Below are positions 23,276-35,455 of a stretch of DNA of 64,000 nt, one piece after another. Source of the DNA: Hygrocybe punicea (Eukaryota > Basidiomycota > Agaricomycetes > Agaricales > Hygrophoraceae). Location: the NCBI GenBank assembly GCA_963556145.1, contig OY744461.1, forward strand, positions 5,218,891-5,282,890. Direction: 5' to 3'. Position 1 is the stretch's first letter, and each line of letters begins with the position of its first letter. Made by a program: the position numbers and the translations under genes. The notes beneath the pieces were generated by a model. It did no database searches. It was not told the origin of the DNA and was given only the letters and a program-made list of their open reading frames with translations.

Positions 23276-24593
23276 TAGTGTTGCCGTGACTACAACTAGC
23301 AGTCGACTTGAAGTTGTAGTCATAGCCGAGTCAACCTCCGACTCGACTACAACTATCCAATCGACTCAACTTCGACTATGCCAATCTGACAAGCCATAGT
23401 TGAGCTGACTTAGTCGACTGTAGTCGGTACTGTAATAATTATATAATTATATTTATTTATTTATGATATCTAAATTTAAATGGCTGGAGAGCAGATTTGA
23501 AAGAGTTTTGGGGGTGGCTTATATACCTTTCTCGCCACGCATGGACCATGTGACCTTGTTTTGGTCAGCTGGAACAAACACAATCATGCAACGATTACAC
23601 CCAAGGTAAGTGTAATTCGGGTTCGCGTTTATTCTACTAACTACTTAAACACCTCTAGGTTTTTTTCCTGCACCCTTGCGCCAAACAAACACGAACACGG
23701 CAACAGCAACAAGCAGATGGGATGCAGCCGAGAACGGGGACAACCCAGGCCGACCATGATAGCAAGAACGAGGACGACGGGAATGACGACGATGGGGTAA
23801 ACGAAGACAAGAACAACGATGAACGCAATGACAGCGAGAATGGGAAGACGACGACAAAGCGGGAACGGCAACTACGACAACGGGAAGACAACAACGGGGG
23901 AATGGGAAAATGAGGACAACGGAGACCGGGACAAAAAGGACAATGGCAACGGGGACGATGACAGCAATGGGGACGGGGACGATGACGGCAACGGGGACGA
24001 CGACGGCAATGGGGATGACGACGGCAACAGGAACGACGATGGCAACGGGGACGACAAGGACAGTGAGCACGGGAACGGGGATGACGATGGCAACGAGGAC
24101 GACGACGATGGCGACGACAAGGACAGTGAGCACGGGAACGGGGACGGGCAACGGACGACAGAAATGAGGCGGACGCCCATAGGATGTCCCCAGTGCCATC
24201 CAACCTCGCGAAAACACGGAGCGCGTCAATTGACGTGCCCCCGTTGTTCGTGAGGTAGTGAGCACGCGCGGACACCCATGGAAACTCCCCAGCCCCATCC
24301 AACCTCGTGAAAACAAATGGAGCGCGTCAATTGACATGCCCCCGTTGTTCACAAGGTACTTAGGATGGAATGTGGTGGGTACCCACCGTCGTCTTATCCC
24401 CTCACCCTCACCCTCACTGATATATTCGTTAGCATGTTTTTGTACTGAGAACCCCGACTGAGCCGCCACTCAAGTCGACTGTAGTTGGTAGTCACGACTA
24501 CCAACTATGACTATGTGAAAATGTGATGAATAGTCTAGTCGAAGTCATGACTCTCCTAGTCGACTATTGACTAGTCGAGTCGCAGCAACACTA
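23276..24593. mobile_element. hAT-type non-autonomous element 3
   Basis: A 1318-bp element with ends TAGTGTTGCCG... and ...GCAGCAACACTA and a perfect 8-bp duplication CTCGACCT (23268-23275 and 24594-24601) inside the HSP70 fragment. Both subterminal regions are built from GTCGACT/GACTCGAC/GTAGTC words. The interior has a TATATA box (about 23519), a GTAAGT...CTACTAAC...CTCTAG intron (23607-23659) and then AACGGGGACGA-type repeats coding Asn/Gly/Asp-rich frames. No transposase. Confidence 0.93.
23587..24253 (+). CDS. Low-complexity spliced cargo in hAT element 3
   Basis: An exon ending CACCCAAG is followed by an intron with consensus GTAAGT donor, TACTAAC branch and CTCTAG acceptor. Downstream, an Asn/Gly/Asp-rich open frame (from 23819) codes repeats such as GNGDDDGNGDDDG. 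The first exon does not connect in one frame to the long repeat frame, because a TGA occurs near 23757. The gene is therefore damaged or my exon model is incomplete. The repeat composition resembles the cargo in the 5.3-kb inverted repeat. Function unknown. Confidence 0.25.
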
Positions 24594-24874
24594 CTCGACC
24601 TCGCGCTTGAGCTTGCCCATTGCGCTCAAGTTCAGCGACACATCAGTACCTGTCTTCTTCTTGTACGCCTTGACAAGATGGTCGATAATGCGGTTGTAAA
24701 AGTCCTCGCCTCCGAGATGAGCAAAGGACAGAGAAGCCGCCATGCGCCAGGGTCGGATGCGGATGTCGAGGGAGGTGAGACATGGTAGTAAATTTGCAGA
24801 ATGATCATCGTCATGGTCGTTGTCGTCATGGTCGTGGTCGTCATGACAGCAGTTGTTGGTGTTGGTGTCGTCAT

Positions 24875-25985
24875 ATGAGGTGCGGGGGTTGGATCATGTC
24901 ATGGGTGGTCGAAATCAGTGGCTGGAAGGTGCAGGAACCACCGAAAAAACTTGGGGGGGGTGGGGGACAAATTGATGGCGCGGGCGATTGGGAAGTGCCA
25001 GCCTGTCGTTTTTGGGCTAAACGAGGTGCGGGGGGTTGGATCATGTCATGGGTGGTCGAAATCGGCAGGTGGAAGCACCAGGAACCGCCAAAGAAAACTT
25101 GGAGGGGTGGATGGGCAAAGTGATGGCGCAGGTGGCTGGGCGCCCCAGGCTGTCATTTTCACACTGAACGAGGTGCAGGGGCCTGTGCCATGCCATGGGT
25201 GGTCGAAATCGGCGGGTGGAAGCAGCAGGAACGAATGCAAAAAAGGTGGTTGAGGTTGGGGGGAAAAGTGACGGCGCGAGTGATTGGGCAGCCCTGGGCT
25301 GTCATTTTCAGGCCGAATGAGGAGCGGGGGGTTGTACCATGCAGTGGGTGGTCGAAATCGGCGGGTGGAAACAGCAGGAACCGCCGAAAGACATTTGGGG
25401 GTGGGGTGGACAACATGATGGCATGGGCAATTGGGTAGCCCCAGCCTGTCGATTTCTGGCTGAATGAGGTGTGGGGGGTTGTGCCATGTCATGGGTGGTT
25501 GAAATTGGCCGGTGGAAGGAGCAGGAACCACCGAAAACAACTTGGGGCTGCTGTGGGGGACAATGTGATGACGCAGGCGATTTGGAAGCCCCAGCCTGTC
25601 AATTTCGAGCCAAATGAGGTGCGGGGGATTAAGAGGTGCTATGGGCAGTCGAAATCACTGGGGGGAAGCAGCAGGAACTGCCCAAAAAAACTTGGAGGAG
25701 GTGGGGGGGGCAAAGTGATGGCGGGCGCGATTGGCTGGCACCGGCCTATCATTTTGATGTGAAATGAGGTGCGGGGGTTCAAAGATGCCGTGTGTGCTCA
25801 ATATCAGTGGGAGGCAGCAGCAGAAACCACCGAACAAAGCTTGGAGGAGGTGGGGGGGGTGCAAAGTGAAGGGACATGCGATTGGGCAGCCCCGGCCAGA
25901 AGTTATCAGTCCAAATGAGGTGCGGCATGCAGTGGGCAGTCGAAAGTGACAGGTGGAGACAATGGAAGCCGCCCGATGAACTTGG
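24875..25985. repeat. ~148-bp satellite, site C
   Basis: Seven to eight copies marked by GAGGTGCGGGGG at 24878, 25022, 25170, 25319, 25466, 25615, 25766 and 25917 (spacing 144-151), each followed by ATGGGTGGTCGAAAT and an AACTTGGGGG-like block. Minus-strand frames such as PPADFDHPWHG are repeat translations. Confidence 0.93.
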
Positions 25986-25989
25986 GAAG

Positions 25990-26320
25990 TAAATCACAAC
26001 AAAATGACAGTCCACCTCATTTGATGTATTGCTGTTGCCGTCGTTGCCACTGCTGCTGTTTGCCGTCACCGTGGTCATTGGTCGTTGCTGCTGCTGTCCG
26101 GGCAGCTGTTGCCTCGAGATAATTTGTGCTGTAATCAGAAATAAGTTGGTAGTAAAAAAAAAACAAAGATTCAAAAAAAAACATAGCGGGAGTGGACACA
26201 TTGCCGCTTCATTCCTCGCCCCTCTGCTGGTCGCCGTTGGCCTTTGTTTTGGGTTGGCCTGCATTGTCGCGAGCTGGTGTGGCTATGGCTGTTGGCATGG
26301 TGTCACTGGTGTGCTCCACA
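25990..26320 (-). other. Partial low-complexity cargo exon with intron acceptor
   Basis: On the minus strand, a T-rich tract and TTTCTGATTACAG acceptor (about 26130) lead into an exon coding Q-rich and then Ser/Asn/Gly-rich codons (CAGCAGCAACG... AGCAGCAGTGG). This is the same texture as the cargo genes in the inverted repeat and hAT element 1. It is cut by the satellite at one end and runs toward the assembly gap at the other. Confidence 0.3.
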
Positions 26321-26380
26321 TGTTTGTGTGGTGAGATTGGTGACCTTGGTGGTTGTCCGCTATTAATTCCTTTTTTGGAT

Positions 26381-26580
26381 NNNNNNNNNNNNNNNNNNNN
26401 NNNNNNNNNNNNNNNNNNNNNNNNNNNNNNNNNNNNNNNNNNNNNNNNNNNNNNNNNNNNNNNNNNNNNNNNNNNNNNNNNNNNNNNNNNNNNNNNNNNN
26501 NNNNNNNNNNNNNNNNNNNNNNNNNNNNNNNNNNNNNNNNNNNNNNNNNNNNNNNNNNNNNNNNNNNNNNNNNNNNNNNN
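26381..26580. other. Assembly gap (200 N)
   Basis: A run of exactly 200 N, the usual placeholder size. True length and content unknown. Frames shown across it are meaningless. Confidence 1.
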
Positions 26581-26942
26581 TCAGACTTGTTGTGCTTTTC
26601 CGTCAACGGACCGGTCCGTGAATATTCATCGAACGAATTAACTCGATTTATTGCCTTACCAACTGAAAAATATTCCATACGCTGCACATGTCGGTTTTCT
26701 GCGTGCAATTACTAGCTTTGGACAACTTCTAAGCTCGAGCCACATCAAAAACATAAATAAATAGATCTGTTGTTTATGCATGCAAAGAAGCCGAACATGA
26801 GGTCGAACATGTGGCGATTGATCTGGTCACGTGGTCGTGACATCTGTATTCATAGTCTGGAGCGTTGAGTAATAAATCCGCCCTTTTCTTTTGCTCTCAA
26901 ATCGCCTCACACGTCGACCAAAAAACTTTTATTTCATCTACC

Positions 26943-28866
26943 ATGTCCTTGCCAGTCGTCAAAACCTCGACTCCCGCTGTCAATCCCGCCGCCTTCAAGT
27001 ACTGGCCTGATGCGCCGCCCAAAAAGCTGCAGGAGCTACATCGCATCTTCCAAATCCAGTACATGGTCCCGCCCAAGATTCCGGCACCCAACAAGGAATC
27101 CGGCACCATTCCCGTATTTTCTCGTAATCTCTATGTACTGAAGACACACCCCCACGATGCCACCGCCTGAGGTGAGTTATGGCGCGAAATCCCCGAACGA
27201 TACGAGGAACCGCTCCGTCGCTTGATTTATCAAATGGATATGTACATCTACGCGACAGCAGCCATCGCATACAACAAGGCACCCAACTACTCGCCGGACT
27301 ACGTCAAAAATGATAAGGAAGGGACCGATTCACTTCGGGATTACCTCAAGTATACCGACACCGTCATGGACGAAATTTGGGCAGAAGTCTTGGTGGCGAA
27401 ACGGGCAAACGAGGTTACCCGTGACTGGCGAAGCAAGATCTTCGATGATTGGCTCCTGAAAGAATTTTATGTCGAAAAACATTCTCCATCGGCTTTGATT
27501 CAACATGGCGCTGTGAACACCGAGATCAAGCCCGAGGATCTAGGTAAGTATATATGTATTTATGGCCAAATGAATTCTCACGTCTGGCATCATAGATTGG
27601 GCAAAATACGACGAATCCGTGCCAGCATGGCACAGCGGAACCTTGGCAAATTGGTCATTCGGTGGGCTTCCGGATGCCACAAAGCTCGAGATCATCGGTC
27701 ATGTTATTGCTTGGTGTAAAGGACATAGTGTCCTCGTCGATTCTGATGTGGCAGATGATGATGAAGGTGTGATCTAGAATTACATGTGTGATTGTGCTAA
27801 TGATATAGTACATTTGCAGAGGAGCCAGTTGCCCAGGGCAAGGGCAAGGGCAAAGCCAAGTCAAAATCGGTCAAAAAACAGAAGGCATCTTCTGCTGGTT
27901 TGTACAAATTTTCAACCATAGTGGTGTATAGATCTATTGAATATTCAGGTGGCGCAGACAATTCGTCCGAGAAGGACAAAAAGAAGCCCAAGCCCAAGCC
28001 CAAGTCCAGTAAGTACTTTCATTGTCTGTGATTGTCATACATGCAAACCCTTCATCATGACAGAGCGCACAATCAAGTCCAAAGCCGAGGACGACGATGA
28101 GGGTGAGTTATTGAATTCCGAATATCAAAACGATGATCCAACACATTTATTCATGTATAGACGACATAAAGATGGAGGAGGACGTAGCCCCGGTAAAGAA
28201 GAAGCGGTCTAAGGCCCAAATGCGTACGTTGCTCACCTTGTTATGATTAATGCACTGACATCTCGCAGTCGCTGTTGAAATTGGGTCGTCGCGCACAACC
28301 CGGCAATCGGCATCGGAGAAATTGACAATGGAGATTAAGCCACCCATCGCCCCCGAGCCGGATGTTGTGGCACCGGAATCCGCGAAGTTGGACATTTTAG
28401 GACCAGAGTGGGCGGGGTTGTTGGATGTTGATAATGATATAACCATGGACAACGATGACGGATCTCCCGAACCTGAAAAGATGTCTCCCAGCGATGGTCA
28501 CGAGGATGGCGAGATGGCAAAGAGGAGGAAATTGGATGTTGCTTCGGAGCAAGCGGGCATTATCGTAGAGAAACTCAACCTGGTGAAGCCACCGAAGAAG
28601 TCTCCGACTCCGGGTATGTATTTCAACATTACATCATAGGCTGTATATATTCCAATTCTGATCTTCTCCATGTCCTAGGATTCCGTCCCAATACGCGTGC
28701 ATCGTCACGCCACCAGTCATCGACCCCTGCAGAGCCCAGCGCTTCATCAATGGATGTGGATTGGAGCAACATCGTTCCACCCGAAATCCTACTCTCCATT
28801 ACTCCAAGCCAAACAAGGCCTTCATCTCCCAAGCCATCGACATCCAAACTTGATCCCGGGCCTTAA
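26943..28866 (+). CDS. Eight-exon unrecognised protein with basic/acidic tail, one TGA
   Basis: Start ATG in a CTACCATGTC context. Introns: 27544-27595, 27767-27819, 27898-27948, 28009-28063, 28103-28160, 28224-28268 and 28614-28678, all GT-AG and all keeping frame to TAA at 28864-28866. The N-terminal half is Trp/Tyr-rich and folded-looking (KYWPDAPPKKLQELHRIFQ; later DWLLKEFYVEKHSPSALIQH and IKPEDLDWAKYDESVPAWH). The C-terminal half is disordered, with Lys-rich (GKGKGKAKSKSVKK, KKKPKPKPKSK) and Glu/Asp-rich parts, suggesting a nuclear protein. One in-frame TGA at 27168-27170 precedes GELWREIPERYEE. It may be a recent nonsense change, a sequence error, or mark an alternative splice. I recall unnamed Agaricomycete proteins of this shape but no function. 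Confidence 0.65.
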
Positions 28867-29954
28867 TTTTGGAGGAGTAAGTCCTTCTTTTGTGGAGTAT
28901 TCATTATATTTGACTAAAAAAACTGTATCCCAGTCGTTGATTTCTGGAAACTTGGTGACAATCTGTGCCCTCAAATGTCCTCCTCATACATCGCTACTAT
29001 TAACATTTGTACAGTTTCTATATATGTATTTCTTTTTGCTCCGTTAAAAATGGTTTGTGTTACTGTCCTATGACCATAAGAATTGAGCATGATAGTGAGC
29101 ATAGATACAGCATAAGGCATCAATCTTGTTGACTGAAAATCTGTTTGTCTAAAATATATCCTGGTGAATGCATTACTTTCAGTTCAGTTGTACAACCACC
29201 TACACACTCAACTTGAGAAGGACAACCTGAGATGACTCTCATTCGGGCTAATGAAAATTCAAATTGAATATATGTAAGAAACCAGAATCACGAACTTTAT
29301 GGACCTATTAAATGAGGATACAATGATACAAGAGTAACAAAACCCCCTCTTGTAGTGGAAGATATAACTGTCACTCCAAGGGGAGCTATGACTCTTTGGT
29401 ACCAGAATAATACAGTATACTTGTGTGGGAATGATACGTACAGCTCCATAAAAATGACAATGTATTTCTGACAAGGATGAAGAACAATGATAATTTCCAT
29501 GAATTACCAAGCAATTGTCAAATATGCACAGTTGTCAAACAGCCTGGTTGTTCAACTTCAATACCTGTTTTGTCTGTTGAGCAAGCCAGAAATAAATATC
29601 ACTGAGACTCTGAAGATTAAATCCACAAAATATCTTAAAAGGGGGTACCATTGTTCTTCTCAGTCGGTTTGATCAATGTCTTGTCAGCCAGACCCCTAAT
29701 AAGATCGTAAGGCAGCTATTCATGATACAGATGCATTTTTGGCCTGTATCAAGGCATGTCACAGGAACATAGAATGGAATAAAAAAAGTAAACACAGATT
29801 TCTAAAGATTCAGGCACGCCTTATGGTGTTTTGGGAAAAGCTTACAAATAATATAATGTCATATGATCAATCCCATTGTGTTAATTGTTATTCATGATCC
29901 GAACCACTTGACTAGTTAAATGGGCGGTGTTTCCTCTTACTGTCACAAATCCTC
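28867..29954. other. Intergenic; expected to hold Helitron 5' end
   Basis: No gene seen. The Helitron 5' terminus (a TC start) should lie here, but no second copy is available for comparison, so it cannot be placed. Confidence 0.5.
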
Positions 29955-32900
29955 ATGAATCCCCACAACATCATCCGTGTCTGCATTGCATGTTTGACTT
30001 ATCTATATTTCCTTGCAAATGCAACATTGTTTCCACAACTATGCCAAGACAAACTTATGTATATCTCTCCTGAACCAATTTCATGTCCTGTGATATCGAC
30101 CTTGACCCAAGAATTGGGTGTTTTTCAAAGAAAACTCATAGAACATGAGTTGGCCCCAGATCAGGGCGATGCAACAATATTGATGCAAATAAATGCAACA
30201 CTATATGTAAAGATCATTGGAATAACAAAAGAAACAAAAGATAACTTGACAGTCGATCCATTATTCGTTTGGACTACATTTAAAAATAGCGCCTTCAAAA
30301 TGCGAATACGTTCTATTCAATATGCCAGAACATATTTCTTACCTCCTAAATATCTCTTTGCTTTGTATTGTCTTCTCAAACCTATCACTGTCCAATGTCG
30401 TTGTAAAATGATCAAAGCATTGCTCATGCGATCGCTATTGAGACGACATGATTTCAAAACATATTTATTTCATTGTATTACTAGTTCTCTATCACATGCA
30501 ACGTTGCTGTGGACCACACTATGTTTCATAATACGGCATAGCTGTTCAAACATAATTGTGTTCAATTTGAATTTATTCGGACACTTGTTTAAATCTTTAT
30601 ATATAAATTTCATTCATAGATATGACTACATTGGTGGTGGTAAACGAATACCAACATTCAAGTTTAGCTTTCTTCAATCTTTTATGCTACCGTCTAATAA
30701 TATCAACCATGATTCTGACATATTATTCGAATATGTGGGGCATATTGATGAACAAACAGCCAACACTTTATATGAAGATAGAAAAACATATGCATGTGTT
30801 AAAATGCCTTTACATGAACTTCTGCCAAATTTGACAGTGAAGGATATTGGTGAAATAACAACAATACATGGTATATATTTGTCAAAGACATTACGAAGAT
30901 TACATGGACAAGATCTATCTGTGGCATTAATGAGGCATAATTGTTCAGCTTGTGATACTCATGTTTCTATTTTTCATGTGCATGATATTAAATCACATAA
31001 AGACCTGTGTAAACAGTGGTACAGAAGACAAAAAATGACAGAAACAAATGAGTGCGGCAAAGAAGAAACTCAGGCTCAAATGAAAGAAGAATTGGACAAG
31101 TCAGATAAGCAATTATTTCCTCCTCCTCCTCCATCTATTGAATTGAAGGAAACCATAATCAGCAACTGGTGCAGAGATACATCACCTGAATGTTTCCAAG
31201 AAAGTGGGTGTGCTGTATGTGGTCAATTGGTTGCATTGAAAAACATGTCTTTATTGTCAAAGACGAAGGTTAATCTGAAAATATTAACTAGAGACAATAT
31301 GGGAATCACAAGATGTGAACGATATCATTGTTCTGATCCAATAGAGGATATCAAAGGTCCAGTGCTAGATGACACATGTAAATGGATATGCAAACCATGT
31401 GTGCTCAGTCTGAATAAAGGCCAAACTCCCAAATATGCTTTGGCGAATGGACTTTGGATGGGAAGAATTCCTGCACAACTTCAAAATCTAACATTTGCTG
31501 AACAACTTTTGATTGCCCGTGTTCGTCACAACAAATGTATTGTTCGTGTCTCCTCTGGGATGCATAAAATGAAAGCAAATGCCATCATGTTTCAAAACCC
31601 AACACCAAAGATATATCAACGGTTGCCTCCAACAATTAAAGAACTTGATGAAGTGCTAGCGTTTATTTTCACTGGTCCTGCCAGACCAACTCCAGAAGAC
31701 ATGGAGCGAACACCTTTATTGGTTCGCCGAAGGCGAGTTTCTGCAGCTTTAGAATGGCTGAAATTGAATCACATGGATTACTATGATTTAGATATCTCCT
31801 ATGAAAATCTAGCACAATATCCAGATCATGGAATTCCTGTTGTGGTTGCATATCGACCAGCAGACACAAATAAGGAACCAGAAGCCACTAGTGCATTTGA
31901 CAATGAAGTGGAAGATGGTGTGGAAGATGGGCCTTGTCCCTTTGTTGTTAGTGGAGTAACTGGCGAAAATCTAGATATTACAAGTCCAAAGGCATTAATA
32001 GCTAGAGCGACCAAGCACTTGATAGATGACCATGGTGGTGTTCTTGCCATAAGCCATGCTAGAAATCCAGAATCGTTCTTTAATAATCCTCAGTTATATC
32101 CTATGATGTTTCCCTGCCTATTTCCATATGGCTTGGGTGGTATTAGCAGCATAGACAATGATGTTTTAAGCATCAGTGATATGATGCACAAAAGACATCT
32201 CCTGATGTACCATGACAAAAGATTTCAAACCGATCCCTATTTTCCATTGATTGCATTCAATCAAGAACAAATCAAAGACAGTACAACCGGAGGATATTTG
32301 TTGACTAAGAAACATAATTTCAACGATATTGCAAATCGCCTGATGAATATCAATACAGCTGTTTTGGATGACCTCTCTAAAAGATTATCTAGAGGTGATA
32401 GAGTCAAACCGGATACATCAGAAGAGAAAGCATGCTATAAACTCATTTCTGATCTGGATCACGTAGCTGGTCAGGTCAAAGGTTCAATTACTAACAAGAA
32501 ATACATGCGAAATGAGATTTGGTCTCTGATATCCTATATTGGTGCTCCGACTTGGTTTATCACTTTTGCACCTGCAGACATCAATCACCCACTATGCTTA
32601 TATTATGCTGACAACAAAGAAAAGTTTTATCCTAAACTACGTCTACCCCAGGATTGTTACAAACTAATTGCAAACAATCCAGTTGCTGGAGCCCGCTTTT
32701 TTCACTTTACTACTGAAATGTTCATCAAACATATATTAGGAATAAATGAATCTCATCCTGGCCTGTATGGAAACACATCAGGTTATTATGCAACGGTAGA
32801 GGAACAAGGACGTCTTACCTTGCATCTTCATATGCTGTTGTGGATAAAGGGATGCCTTACACCTCAGGAAATACGTGACAAAATTATGGGTGAAAATTCT

Positions 32901-35455
32901 GACTTTCAGAAAAGATTAGTGGAATATTTGGAAAGTTTGTGTGTAGGACAATTCATGACAGGTTCTAAAGATGAGGTATCACAGAAAATGGAACAGACAA
33001 TGTCGAAACCTGAATATCAACCACCAACATGTGTCATGCCAGATCCACCATCATATAATTGTTCCATGAATTGTCAATATCACAACAAAAGATCAACATG
33101 GTGGCAAAGGTTTCAAGATGTTGTAGATGATCTTTTATTGCGATTAAATGTACATAACAGGCATGATGGCAAAAAAAAGCCATACTGTCTTAATTCGAAA
33201 GGTGAATGTAAACGACGATTTCCCCGTGATATCTTTCAACAAACTTTTGTAGAACCTAACACTGGTGCTCTCAACCTCAAGCATGGTGAACCTTGGATGA
33301 ACACGGTGACACCTGAAGTTACATATATGCTACGATGCAATTCTGATGTGACCAGCTTATTATCAGGTACTGCTATAAAGGCCATAGTTGCATACATAAC
33401 AGATTATATTACAAAATTCTCCTTGAAGACCTATAGCATTTTTGAAGTGATAAAAAGTATTTTTGATAAGAATTCCAAAATGATTGGTGGCGACCTAAAA
33501 AGAAAAGACAAAGTCAGAAAGCTGTTTACACAAATAGTCAATTCACTCACCTCCAAAATGGAAATTGGTGCTCCAATGGCTTCATTATATGTCCTTGGAA
33601 ACCCTGATCACTACACCAGTCATAAATTCGTGCCATTCTTTTGGAGATCTTATGTTAAAGAGGTTATCAGTGCATGGTCTGATGAAGAAATTCCTAATAT
33701 ATGTGAAGACCAAAATAATGCACAAAAGGTTGTTATTGGTAAGAATAATGGCGCATACATTGGACTTTCCAAAGTAAATAATTATATGTTCAGACCCGCC
33801 TTGTATGATAATGTATCACTGTATGACTGGATACGTCTTGCCACTATGGAACCAAAGAAAAGACGCACCAAAACAAAGACCAAAAGGGCCAGAAAAGAAC
33901 CAGTGCAAAACCAAATTTTTGACAATCTAGGCTGTGATGATTTGTCTGACTCTTGCACTGAACCTACTAATGTTGACTATTCCAGTGATGACAACTTGTC
34001 TGATGTCGTTGATAATGATATACTCATGGAGATAGATGAAATTCCAAAACCTGATAGTTTGAATAGACATGCAGGCACAGAAATAGCTGATAAAACAAAT
34101 GAAGTTGATCTTAATAAATTGACAAAATTTGAAAATGATTATACTTTACATTCCAATCATCCACAATATCTTACCCACCATGCCAAAATGAAAGGGAATG
34201 ATCCTTTCATAGTTCCTAATTTTATTCCGAACACTTTGCCAAGGGCTGACCGTGGTGATCGAGAATATTATTGTTGTACAATGTTAACGTTTTTCAAGCC
34301 ATGGAGAAGTGGCAAAGAACTCAAAAGTAAATTACAAACATGGGATAATGCTTTTATAGACCACGAGTTTTCTAAAAAAGAACTAGAGATCATGAAATAC
34401 TTTGGTCTGCGGTATGAATGTTTGGATGCAAGAGATGATTTCTCTGCTAAACGTCAGAAGAATAATACTGCAAATATAAGGTATTCATGGGCGACCTCAA
34501 ACGGTCTTGATGAACTGGATGACATGCACAATGCTGAATTTGCATTTAATGGCGACGACTTTAACAACAATATTGATGAAGACAATAATGACACGGAAAT
34601 ACTCCTGAAACTTGGTCAAAAAGGACAAAAAAGGAAAGATCAAATGCTGATAGCTGAAAGAACTTTGAAAAGGTCAGGGTGGCTCGATGATTGTATTGAT
34701 GGTACCCCAGATATAGGACCGTTGATACCTATAGAACCACCTGTAGTACAATCAGCAAAATTGTGGAGAACTGCAGTCCTTGCAAAGAAAAAGGAAATCA
34801 TCGATGACAGAAATAAAAATTTACCAACAAACACAGCAACCATAAATAAATTGGGAAATTTTCAATATAATGATGTCAAGATAGTGGATGCAGCATACAT
34901 CAACCATATGTTTATTCCTGCAAACAGAGCTGATCGTCATCTTATTGATGTAACTATCAATGATTACAAGTTGAACACTGACCAAAAGAGAGCATTTCAT
35001 ATCATTGCGAATCACTCTACTTTGATTAACGGTTCTGATAAGCTACGCATGTATCTTGGTGGGATGGCAGGCACAGGGAAATCACAAGTCATCAAAGCAT
35101 TGACTAGTTTTTTTGGTAAACACAACGAAAATCATCGATTTGTGGTTCTTGCACCAACCGGTGGTGCTGCTGCCCTTGTAAATGGATCCACATATCACTC
35201 CATTCTTGGAATTAATCAGGGAGGATCATCTCGTTCCCTTGCACAAGTACGTGCCAATCTTGATGGTGTGGATTACATTTTCATTGATGAGGTGTCAATG
35301 TTATCTTGCAGAGATATGTATAAAATCAGTGCTCAGTGTGCAAAAGCACGTGGTGTTTATGATGAACCCTTTGGTGGCATTAATATGATATTTGCAGGAG
35401 ATTTTGGCCAACTTCCACCAGCTATGAGTGGTGCTCCTTTATACTCTGGAACCGT
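29955..35455 (+). CDS. Helitron Rep/helicase, part 1
   Basis: Rolling-circle transposase-helicase, first 1833 residues. In order: an N-terminal region with cysteine-rich pieces, a DUF6570-like segment (about residues 490-540, LANGLWMGRIPAQLQNLT), then the Helitron-like N/Rep domain with the HUH metal site H957-L-H959 and the Tyr pair Y1147-x3-Y1151 followed by K1154. The Pif1-type helicase starts with Walker A GMAGTGKS (about 1703-1710) and Walker B FIDEVSM (about 1776-1782). The frame then runs into the LTR at 35456 and stops at 35528. Rep nicks and transfers one DNA strand; the helicase unwinds it. Codon use is AT-rich, unlike the GC-rich retrotransposon within it. Confidence 0.93.

Larger units (their letters stand above)
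23130..24735 (-). pseudogene. HSP70 (BiP/Kar2-like) pseudogene fragment, split
   Basis: Minus strand 24735-24594 codes HLGGEDFYNRIIDHLVKAY, then KKKTGTDVSLNLSAMGKLKR. After the hAT insertion, 23275-23130 continues KAKQILSA, then in shifted frames STRIEIELFKDGNDFSEI and LNMDLFRKTMK. This is the nucleotide-binding domain segment typical of the ER chaperone BiP. Two frameshifts and truncation at both ends show it is dead. Lack of introns over this short piece does not tell whether it was retroposed. Its presence amid repeats is probably a captured or duplicated fragment. Confidence 0.85.

Noticed and set aside
26192..26715. Frames spanning the N run
   Set aside because: Translate placeholder bases.
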